Positions 1 to 5,124 of a stretch of 6,496 nt of DNA are shown here, piece by piece. Numbering within the stretch: position 1 is the first letter of the stretch; each line of letters begins with the position of its first letter. Under the pieces are notes generated by a model. That model did not search any database. It was not told the origin of the DNA and saw only the letters and a list, made by a program, of their open reading frames with translations. The stretch is from Thermoplasmata archaeon (lineage in GTDB: Archaea; Thermoplasmatota; Thermoplasmata; Thermoplasmatales; Thermoplasmataceae), in contig JAJYDZ010000105.1 in NCBI GenBank assembly GCA_021790415.1, forward strand, positions 1 to 6,496. Reading direction: 5' to 3'. The position numbers and the translations under genes were made by a program.

Positions 1-123
1 TTTAAGCTATTCAAGGCTATATCTAAAACTTACTTATGCGGAACTCCATATAGCTTCTGGAATCAGTATTTCCCATTCTCAATTAACTCCTTAAAAATGT
101 AAGTTTGAGTGCCTTTAAGGATG

Positions 124-270
124 GCCTTACGGACCTATAAAGAGTGCCACTCTTTAAAAGTCTTTAAAACTCTTTAAAACACTCTTTATAACTCCTTATA
201 GCTATAAAGAGTCCTTAAAGTGACCTTAAACCATAGCTAAAGTGACCTTAAAATGACCTCCATGTAAGGC
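124..270. repeat. Cluster of short direct and inverted repeats
   Basis: Several ordered elements are visible. Three abutting 10-mers TCTTTAAAA(G/C) run at 151-180, with a near copy at 182-191. TAAAGAGT at 138-145 and ACTCTTTA at 149-156 form an 8-bp inverted repeat with a 3-base loop. ACTCTTTATA at 181-190 is mirrored by TATAAAGAGT at 203-212. A 22-bp near-palindrome with one mismatched pair spans 191-212, around the perfect palindrome TTATAGCTATAA. The 15-mer TAAAGTGACCTTAAA occurs at 216-230 and 238-252, 22 bp apart. GCCTTAC at 124-130 and GTAAGGC at 264-270 flank the cluster in inverted orientation. Spacings of about 10 and 22 bp place copies on one face of the helix, which suggests cooperative protein binding (operator, partition site or iteron). 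The bound protein is not shown by the sequence; the neighbouring RHH protein is a candidate. Confidence 0.75.
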
Positions 271-378
271 TATATTTGTATAGCATTCCTGGGGACCTAT
301 AACGACACATTTCGGGTAAATATCCCTAAAGAACCCTTGGAGAAACTGCAGGTCCTCTTGTGACGCACAGTAAAATTT
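226..378 (-). pseudogene. Possible protein-coding remnant, no start codon
   Basis: The minus strand is open for 51 codons between an in-frame TGA (379-381) and a TAA (226-228). The reading has a protein-like composition (for example GFFRDIYPKCVVIGPQE in the middle) rather than the Ser/Leu/Pro-rich look of random frames. There is no ATG, GTG or TTG near the upstream end, so it cannot be a full gene as it stands. Its 3' part overlaps one copy of the 15-base repeat. It may be the tail of a decayed gene or simply a chance open frame. I do not recognise a family. Confidence 0.2.
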
Positions 379-429
379 TCAACCAGAATCTGGTGGTGTT
401 TCCTTGCATAAATCTTGTTATGATCATAT

Positions 430-591
430 TTAGTCTCTGGAGAAACCCATTGTACGGACTACCTTCTCCCTGATTGCCTCAACGATGAATTCGGACCTGT
501 TCCTGTAGCCAAGCTCCGGATTGTCCCTTATTACTTTTTCAACAGTGTCAAGCAGCGTATCCGGAATTTTTACGGTGGTGTAGCTCACCAT
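430..591 (-). CDS. Ribbon-helix-helix (CopG/Arc-type) DNA-binding protein
   Basis: A 53-residue protein with the usual RHH order: a short N-terminal beta strand (SYTTVKIP, about residues 3-10), a first helix (DTLLDTVEKVIRDNP) and a second helix introduced by GYRNRSEFIVEAIREKV. The R-x-R-S-E-F turn before helix 2 is typical of archaeal members. RHH proteins act as dimers, the paired strands reading the DNA major groove, and commonly regulate their own gene or a plasmid or toxin locus. I prefer the ATG at 591 because a TATA-like stretch is centred about 29 bp upstream. An in-frame ATG at 603 would add four residues (MKHF). It diverges from the glycosyltransferase-like gene. The repeat cluster begins about 160 bp past its 3' end and is a possible binding target, which is inference only. 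Confidence 0.8.
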   Translation of the reverse strand: MVSYTTVKIPDTLLDTVEKVIRDNPELGYRNRSEFIVEAIREKVVRTMGFSRD

Positions 592-614
592 AAAATGTTT
601 CATTGCCCGGTCAG

Positions 615-624
615 TTTATTTATT
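615..624 (-). promoter_or_regulatory. Probable TATA box of the RHH gene
   Basis: On the minus strand this reads AATAAATAAA, centred about 29 bp upstream of the ATG at 591. That fits a leaderless or nearly leaderless archaeal transcript. It fits the upstream ATG at 603 (17 bp away) less well. Confidence 0.4.
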
Positions 625-691
625 GGGAGTTATGTATTACAAACATATAGCAACTTACTTTAATGAAATACTCTTCTTGATATTTAACCAG

Positions 692-749
692 TTTATTGAA
701 ATGCGAAGGTTGCAGAAGTAACTCGTTTCATGATTGGAATAAAGGGGTG
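692..749 (+). promoter_or_regulatory. TATA-like element and Shine-Dalgarno site of the glycosyltransferase-like gene
   Basis: TTTATTGA at 692-699 is a plausible TATA box, which would place the start of transcription near 720. GGGGTG at 744-749 matches the archaeal ribosome-binding consensus GAGGTG at five of six bases and sits five bases before the TTG at 755. This site is the main reason to accept that TTG as the start. The nearby ATG at 730 is in another frame and reaches a stop after 15 codons. Confidence 0.4.
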
Positions 750-754
750 TACGC

Positions 755-1456
755 TTGGAAACAATTGGAATTTTTAACTGTGTGACTGAGAACTGGATGA
801 AGGAGAAGCATCAGCTTGACCTATGGATAAGGGACACAACACATAAGTTTGAACAGGTGGTTCTCTGCCTCGTAGGTGATAGTGATAAGATTTTCAGCGG
901 AATTGATACATCATTTCCAAACCTGAAACTCATCCCATGTGGCGAGAATCTGAATGAAGGGGACACACTTTCCGAGGAGGTTTTAGATGGATGTTTGAGA
1001 CTTGCAGAAGATTCACTGGATACCGATTGGTCATTCTTTCTTGAACTGGATGAATATGTTACGGATACCCCTAGGCTAGGTGGAACAAATTCTGCTCTAA
1101 GGGCGGATTCACATCTTTTCGTTATGGATCTGTACCATGAACTGCATGGGTATTCCAGCGTTGAGATTGAAACAAAAACCGGGAAGAAAACATTTGGATT
1201 TCTTAGGTACCCAAGACTCGCCCCATCAGGCACACATATAACTCACGATGGGTTCAAAGACTGTCTGGTTTCTCCTCACGCCTCTGTGAAAATATGGAGC
1301 ACAGCAATTTTGCAGAATAATATTTTGAACGTTCCCTCGGAAATCACTGCTTACAGGGAAGTACCCATGAATGAAATCCCGGGAATCCTAAGAGAGAACC
1401 ATAAGAGATTTGAATCACTCCAAAAGGGGGCAGGCACCTTATACCCGGGAGATTAA
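755..1456 (+). CDS. Glycosyltransferase-like protein (GT-A fold suspected)
   Basis: A 233-residue soluble protein without signal peptide or membrane helix. Three features resemble GT-A glycosyltransferases related to family 2: a first strand with IGIFNCVTEN near the N-terminus; a central DTDWSFFLELDEYVTD (about residues 89-104), in the place and form of the metal- and nucleotide-sugar-binding acidic motif (usually D-x-D/E after a hydrophobic strand); and a later YPRLAPSGTHITHDGF segment resembling the His-containing acceptor region. If so, it would transfer a sugar from a nucleotide-sugar donor to a glycan or protein; the substrate cannot be read. At 233 residues it is near the minimum for a complete GT-A domain. 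The TTG start is chosen from the GGGGTG site before it. It stands alone, diverging from the RHH gene and converging on a broken gene. The family assignment rests on motif shape only. Confidence 0.55.
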   Translation: METIGIFNCVTENWMKEKHQLDLWIRDTTHKFEQVVLCLVGDSDKIFSGIDTSFPNLKLIPCGENLNEGDTLSEEVLDGCLRLAEDSLDTDWSFFLELDEYVTDTPRLGGTNSALRADSHLFVMDLYHELHGYSSVEIETKTGKKTFGFLRYPRLAPSGTHITHDGFKDCLVSPHASVKIWSTAILQNNILNVPSEITAYREVPMNEIPGILRENHKRFESLQKGAGTLYPGD

Positions 1457-1539
1457 CCCGGACTGTCTGCACCATAGGAGTACAAACTTAGACGAGGGGG
1501 TTCAACTAATCAATGTCGAACCATTCTCATAAGAGAAGA

Positions 1540-1906
1540 TCACTGTTCGCCTGTCCAATAACAGTTCACTGGAAATCCCTCTTCCATTTTTTCCTTGAAT
1601 TTTATGGGTTCTCCATTTCTAATCTGGTTCTCAAGATCTGAAGTAACGTCTGCCGGAAAACATATGAGGTTTGCACATTGTAAATACTCATCAACAGTGT
1701 CTGTAATGAGCCTGCTCGAAAAAAATGTCAGCCCTCAAGCCAGGTCTGCCCAAATTGTAAGCAGGGTCTCCCAAGGAAAATGCTAACTCTTGATGATTGG
1801 TAAGAAACTCTAGGCTACTAACCTCAATTGACAAATCCGGGACTTTCGTTTCATTCAAATCCAAGAGCTCCTTGAATGTCACTTGTTGTAAACGCAGAGC
1901 GGTCAC
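1540..1906 (-). pseudogene. Frameshifted gene of unknown function
   Basis: Two overlapping minus-strand frames make one protein. The first runs from GTG at 1906 through LNETKVPDLSIEVSSLEFL and SLGDPAYNLGRPGLRADIF, then degenerates after the A7 run at 1719-1725 (T7 in the coding strand). The second frame picks up at once with SSRLITDTVDEYLQCANLIC and continues to TGA at 1540. Removing one base from the run joins them into a 121-residue product. I recognise no family, catalytic motif or membrane segment. The frame is open for only five codons upstream of the GTG (to a TAG at 1922-1924), so the N-terminus could also be lost. It converges on the glycosyltransferase-like gene and diverges from the AbrB-like gene. 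It is either a decayed gene or an intact gene with a homopolymer sequencing error. Confidence 0.6.
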
Positions 1907-1999
1907 TAATCCCTGCTGACTCTAATTGAAATTAAGAAAAAGAGATTGCCTATAAAATGCGGATATTACGGATTCCCTGACCAACTAAAGTAAAATACC

Positions 2000-2029
2000 T
2001 TTATTATACGGCTTCTGAATTCCGGAATT
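2000..2029 (+). promoter_or_regulatory. TATA box and palindromic operator candidate of the first AbrB-like gene
   Basis: TTTATTATA at about 2000-2009 lies roughly 26 bp before the ATG at 2030 and is preceded by a purine-rich BRE-like AAAGTAAAATACC. This is the classic layout for a leaderless archaeal gene. The perfect 12-bp palindrome AATTCCGGAATT (2018-2029) ends at the base before the start codon, so it covers the expected transcription start. A dimeric protein bound there would block initiation; autoregulation by the AbrB-like product is an inference. Confidence 0.6.
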
Positions 2030-2194
2030 ATGAGAATATTGGATGTATCACACATTTCGTCAAGGGGAAGCTCTTATAGAATCACCTTACCACTGAAGGT
2101 CGTTAAGAAATTAGGTTTGAATCCTGATGACATTGTGGTTTTTGGAGAGCAGGATGGGGAAGTTGTAGTAAGAACGATTAGGGTGGAAGAATAA
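2030..2194 (+). CDS. Small AbrB/SpoVT-type DNA-binding protein (copy 1)
   Basis: A 54-residue protein that is essentially one swapped-hairpin AbrB domain. It shows the family signature DVSHISSRGSSYRITLP (strand, turn, then R-I-T-L-P), followed by the helix LKVVKKLGL, and then DDIVVFGEQDGEVVVRTI, the second hairpin with its conserved Asp and Gly. Such proteins dimerise and bind AT-rich DNA, serving as stand-alone transcription regulators or as antitoxins of the MazE/VapB kind. No toxin gene lies next to it, so a regulator is more likely. It is about 40% identical by eye to the second AbrB-like protein at 3781-3930. The start is fixed by the well-placed TATA box. It converges with the OLD nuclease gene, leaving 15 bp between the stops. 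Confidence 0.85.
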   Translation: MRILDVSHISSRGSSYRITLPLKVVKKLGLNPDDIVVFGEQDGEVVVRTIRVEE

Positions 2195-2209
2195 GTTGCA
2201 GTGAGATAT

Positions 2210-3700
2210 TTAGGTCAATTTTGTTAATAAATCAGAATAGACACCAGGAGATGTTCCATTAAAGTTACTAAAAAATAAAAGGGCACTAGCCTGATTAAAT
2301 TTTGTTGAATAACCAAAAAGTCCTTCTAACTGCGGAGACTGCAATAAGACGCTATCTTTCCCTAAAATTGTTTCAATCTTGATTCTTGTGTTTATGGTTC
2401 CACTGTTTCCGGGATCTTCATCTAATAAAGCAACTGTTTCAATTCCCAAAGAATTTAAGACCTCTGCTATTGCGGGGATGTTGTCTTTTCCGCCACATGA
2501 TGTTACGGAAACATTGTTTTTAAAGATGTCAAATCCCAATTTCTCAATCATTGCTCTACAGGCAATTTCGTCGTCTGGTCCTTCCACGAGCACCACTTTG
2601 TCTGCAAATAATGCTTGATTAACGTGTTCATTAAACTTAGATACAACCTTCCCCTTTGTTAAGGAACTTGATGCAGATAATTTCAATCCGGATTCAACCG
2701 TTGTGCTACCATTGTTTTTCCTCACGATATGGATACTGTCAAAGTCAGATATGTCTACAAACGACTGAGAATGTGTCGTATAAATTATCTGCAGACCATT
2801 GTTGGATAGATCAGCGAAAGTGTTATACAAATTCCTACATGCCTGTGGATGAAAATGTATCTCCGGTTCTTCAATCGCAAGTATGACACTCTTTCTAACT
2901 ATATTGCTGTAGGCCCTAGCAACAGAAACTGTTAAGGCACTTTGCGTTCCAGCCCCCATTTCCTCCGGATCATACTTCTTGGCTGCACTGCCTTCCTTCA
3001 CGTAAGGCCGCACATTCTTGATTGCCTCTATTGGATCCAAAACTGATAATTCTAGTGTCAAATCAAATCCAGTTTGGTCCCTTATGGTATTCTTGAGGTG
3101 GTCTTCTAATGATTTAAGATCTACTCCCGAAGACCCTCCAAATAATTCTGATTTGAATGAATTAGCAACCTCTTGTGAAAATTTTCTTTTCTTTGCTTCA
3201 GGGATTTGCTTTTCTATATACTTTAGAATTTTGCCGTAAAGCGTCCACTGAGTTGACCTAATCTGTTGCGCTGATTGTCGATCTACATCGAGATATACGA
3301 GTGGAATTTCATCTCTCATTTCCTGATTAACACGTATGGGGGTGCCGTTATTATATAATAGGGATTGTCTCATTGAATTAAGAGCAACATAATTCACATT
3401 TCCATTGTCGCACTCTAATCTAAACCCATATACGTCGCTGTGGCTGCGTGGATCTGTAAAATGATTGTCAAACATAACATCAATTTTTATTGTCTTACTT
3501 TGATCTCGCTCAAAGTAGTGGTTCTCTTCAAATGTTCTGTTAGAAGGGTATGTTTCACCCAAAACAAGTGATAAGGCTTTTACGATATTTGATTTCCCGG
3601 CATTGTTTGGACCTATGAGTGCATTCATTTTATGAAATTTGAGTGCAATCTTCTCAATGGACCGAAAGTTCTCGATATAAATAGAGTCTATCCAAACCAA
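2210..3700 (-). CDS. OLD-family ATPase with TOPRIM nuclease domain
   Basis: A 496-residue protein with an N-terminal SMC/RecF-like ATPase and a C-terminal TOPRIM nuclease. Visible motifs are: N-F-R-S at 11-14; Walker A GPNNAGKS at 30-37; ABC signature GAGTQSA at 249-255; Walker B VILAIEEPE at 272-280 with catalytic Glu; H-loop TTHS at 308-311; and TOPRIM acidic VLVEGPDDE (E373), GGK 403-405 and D427-x-D429. All key residues are present, so an active ATP-regulated DNA nickase/nuclease is expected. OLD proteins are named after the P2 old gene, which excludes lambda. Class 2 members (GajA of Gabija) sit beside a UvrD-like helicase; none is here, so this looks like a stand-alone class 1 type. It is shorter than many OLD proteins, the part after TOPRIM being reduced. 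The TTG start is the first possible one in the frame and is backed by a TATA box. Confidence 0.9.
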   Translation of the reverse strand: MVWIDSIYIENFRSIEKIALKFHKMNALIGPNNAGKSNIVKALSLVLGETYPSNRTFEENHYFERDQSKTIKIDVMFDNHFTDPRSHSDVYGFRLECDNGNVNYVALNSMRQSLLYNNGTPIRVNQEMRDEIPLVYLDVDRQSAQQIRSTQWTLYGKILKYIEKQIPEAKKRKFSQEVANSFKSELFGGSSGVDLKSLEDHLKNTIRDQTGFDLTLELSVLDPIEAIKNVRPYVKEGSAAKKYDPEEMGAGTQSALTVSVARAYSNIVRKSVILAIEEPEIHFHPQACRNLYNTFADLSNNGLQIIYTTHSQSFVDISDFDSIHIVRKNNGSTTVESGLKLSASSSLTKGKVVSKFNEHVNQALFADKVVLVEGPDDEIACRAMIEKLGFDIFKNNVSVTSCGGKDNIPAIAEVLNSLGIETVALLDEDPGNSGTINTRIKIETILGKDSVLLQSPQLEGLFGYSTKFNQASALLFFSNFNGTSPGVYSDLLTKLT

Positions 3701-3726
3701 AGCAAACCAAAAAAATAAACATCGTA

Positions 3727-3740
3727 GTATAATATAAATC
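3727..3740 (-). promoter_or_regulatory. Probable TATA box of the OLD gene
   Basis: The minus strand reads GATTTATATTATAC here, centred about 32 bp upstream of the TTG at 3700, giving a leader of only a few bases. It suggests that the OLD gene has its own promoter. The AbrB-like gene ends 80 bp upstream on the same strand, so read-through is also possible. Confidence 0.5.
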
Positions 3741-3780
3741 TTATCTTCAATTAAGTAGATTAGAATTTTAACCTCATTAA

Positions 3781-3930
3781 TTACTTCATTTTCTTCAAAT
3801 TAATCTTCCCATTTTCCTCATAAAAACGCAAAATGTCTTCTTCCTTGATACCCAAGATTGCCTGAACTTTCTTTGGAAGGGTTATCCTAAGTGACAACCC
3901 TCTTTTTGAAACATGTGATATATCTACCAA
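3781..3930 (-). CDS. Small AbrB/SpoVT-type DNA-binding protein (copy 2)
   Basis: A 49-residue single AbrB domain with the same plan as copy 1: VDISHVSKRGLSLRITLP, helix KKVQAILGI, then EEDILRFYEENGKINLKKMK. About 20 of 46 aligned positions are identical to copy 1, chiefly S-H-x-S-x-R-G and R-I-T-L-P. It should dimerise and bind DNA; its position upstream of the OLD gene on the same strand, and divergent from the 322-residue protein, makes it a candidate regulator of either. The start is odd. The only in-frame option that keeps the whole domain is TTG at 3930, while an ATG nine bases upstream is followed immediately by TAA. This may be a natural TTG start or a second-codon nonsense change rescued by the TTG. 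Translation from TTG keeps every conserved residue. Confidence 0.75.
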   Translation of the reverse strand: MVDISHVSKRGLSLRITLPKKVQAILGIKEEDILRFYEENGKINLKKMK

Positions 3931-3950
3931 TTGTTACATAAATTGGAATT
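3927..3950 (-). promoter_or_regulatory. Inverted repeat and AATTCC site over the start of AbrB-like copy 2
   Basis: CCAATT (3927-3932) and AATTGG (3941-3946) form a 6-bp inverted repeat with an 8-bp spacer, overlapping the TTG start codon. The adjoining AATTGGAATT (3941-3950) contains GGAATT, the half-site of the palindrome in front of copy 1. An AT-rich TTTAATTAAA at about 3957-3966 is the likely TATA element. A shared operator for the two AbrB-like proteins is an inference. Confidence 0.35.
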
Positions 3951-4080
3951 GTGGGATTTAATTAAAAAGTTCACACATTTCTTAGGCTAGAGAATTATTG
4001 TCATGCCATGATAAAATTTATATCCACACAATGCTAAAAGAAAACGATATAATGAGGTTAAAGAGAATTGGAGTCTAGTA

Positions 4081-4149
4081 AGTTTGCAAAACTGCCAAAG
4101 TTTCTTTCAGCAGCTGATAAAACTCTCGCTTTAACTTAACTATTGAGGT
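4081..4149 (+). promoter_or_regulatory. Leader of the 322-residue gene: alternating half-sites and Shine-Dalgarno
   Basis: GAGGT at 4145-4149 lies six bases before the ATG at 4156 and is a good archaeal ribosome-binding site, so this mRNA has a leader, unlike its neighbours. Upstream, AGTTT and AAACT alternate (4081, 4089, 4099, 4120), giving adjacent inverted repeats that could be operator half-sites or mutually exclusive short hairpins. GATAAAAC near 4116 or AAATTTATAT near 4014 could be the TATA box; I cannot choose between them. Confidence 0.4.
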
Positions 4150-4155
4150 ACGACA

Positions 4156-5124
4156 ATGATAAGAAGAGTTTATTTTTATGGTTTTCAAGTTCCAAGATTG
4201 TTTTTATCCCCTGCACAAGTGATATGCCAGTACCAAAATGTTAGGAACAAATCTCAGTCAACTACTAAGTTTTCCCAGATATTCTCTGTCTGCAATTCAA
4301 AAACAAACTCTATTCAAAAGAAGAAACACTTAATGTTGTTTGTCGCGGATGAAGATGATGGAAGTGGGAGAGTTCAAGGCAGATTAATAAAAATCAAACA
4401 GGGTAAGGCAAAAAGGGTCGATGTGGATAATGGGAAGGAGTGGTTAGAAGAACTTCGAAGGACCAATGGGTTAGAAGAGGAAACGTATGTCCTCATCAGA
4501 CTGAATGAAGGTGTCATGATGGCAGAGTTTAATAGCGCTGCCTTTGGCATTCTGGCCGAAAGAAATTCTTCCTATTTCAACGACGTCTTGAAGATAAACA
4601 GTACAGTTTTGAAGCCCTTGGGACTCCCAGATGCATTCAAGAGATTAATAGATTCTAACTTTCTTGAAGGTTATAATTTCAAGATCGATGATGGGGACAA
4701 GAGATTATCTGAACTCTTATTTGGGCAATCTTTTGGGGGCTGGATGAGAAAACGCATTGGAAACCAGACTAAGAGAAACGGTGGTAAAGTGAAAGTTTCA
4801 GTTGATGTAAGATTTACAGCCCAAGAAGCGAATTTTTCGAAAGAGGAACTTGAGGATGCAAAGAGGGCAGTCAATTTTGACAAAGGTGATGGTAAGATTG
4901 ATCAGGCAGAAATAATTACTGAAAATGGAATATTTTCCTTAATATCCAAAACCTTTATCAACGACACAATTGAATACGATGAAGAAGCAGATGATATGGA
5001 AGAAACGTTATTTAATGAAATGGAAACCGCTTATGATAGAAAGATAGATGACGTCTCTAAAGCGGTGAAAATAGAAATGCCACAAAATAGCCAACATCCA
5101 TTGGATTTCTTTTCGAATGACTAG
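4156..5124 (+). CDS. Soluble protein of unknown family, possible RexA-like sensor
   Basis: A 322-residue protein with no signal peptide or membrane helix. The N-terminal third is basic and Ser/Asn-rich (residues 1-58). Next come strands with LMLFVAD, GRLIKIKQG and TYVLIRLNEGVMMAEFN (about 59-126), and a mixed alpha/beta core with KVKVSVDVRF near 211-220. The C-terminal half ends in an acidic helix (about 272-300). I see no nuclease, ATPase, NAD-binding or protease motif. The sequence gives no family name, but the overall plan and its pairing with a four-helix membrane protein resemble lambda RexA with RexB, where RexA senses phage DNA-protein complexes and RexB depolarises the membrane. Other candidates are DUF4868/KwaB or DUF4747-like proteins. 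The start follows a GAGGT site. Its TAG overlaps the stop of the opposing gene. Reality of the gene is near certain; function is a guess. Confidence 0.85.
   Translation: MIRRVYFYGFQVPRLFLSPAQVICQYQNVRNKSQSTTKFSQIFSVCNSKTNSIQKKKHLMLFVADEDDGSGRVQGRLIKIKQGKAKRVDVDNGKEWLEELRRTNGLEEETYVLIRLNEGVMMAEFNSAAFGILAERNSSYFNDVLKINSTVLKPLGLPDAFKRLIDSNFLEGYNFKIDDGDKRLSELLFGQSFGGWMRKRIGNQTKRNGGKVKVSVDVRFTAQEANFSKEELEDAKRAVNFDKGDGKIDQAEIITENGIFSLISKTFINDTIEYDEEADDMEETLFNEMETAYDRKIDDVSKAVKIEMPQNSQHPLDFFSND

Larger units (their letters stand above)
1..429. other. Gene-poor region left of the RHH gene
   Basis: I see no gene here that I would defend. The left two thirds are AT-rich and dominated by short repeats built from CTTTAAA, ACTCTTTA and GACCTTAAA, described separately. 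A 10-base direct repeat AAGGCTATAT occurs at 13-22 and again at 266-275, bracketing most of the block. Between 276 and 429 there is no repeat, RNA gene or clear promoter. The only protein-like stretch is an open minus-strand frame from 378 to 226 that lacks a usable start codon near its upstream end. Confidence 0.5.

Noticed and set aside
131..260. CRISPR array
   Set aside because: The repeats are 8-15 bp, abutting or irregular, and have no unique spacers of 30-40 bp between identical repeats. No cas gene is present.
811..1233. A 140-codon minus-strand open frame inside the glycosyltransferase-like gene
   Set aside because: Its product is Ser- and Pro-rich with no domain, and the plus-strand frame over the same DNA has a ribosome-binding site and recognisable motifs. 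It is a shadow.
1524..1537. TTCTC-ATAA-GAGAA hairpin between the convergent genes near 1500
   Set aside because: A five-base stem without a T-run is expected by chance in DNA of this composition.
1595..1786. A 63-codon plus-strand open frame
   Set aside because: It lies opposite the broken minus-strand gene, whose joined reading is longer and more protein-like; there is no ribosome-binding site or motif.
4031..4078. A 15-residue open frame in the leader of the 322-residue gene
   Set aside because: The TATA-like stretch is only about 12 bp upstream, there is no Shine-Dalgarno, and it is too short to judge. It could only matter as a leader peptide, for which there is no evidence.
2210..5124. 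Gabija, Kiwa, PARIS or a retron as the identity of the locus
   Set aside because: There is no UvrD-like helicase for Gabija, no separate TOPRIM protein for PARIS and no reverse transcriptase. The 322-residue protein and the membrane protein cannot be shown to be KwaB and KwaA from sequence inspection, so only a general resemblance is noted.
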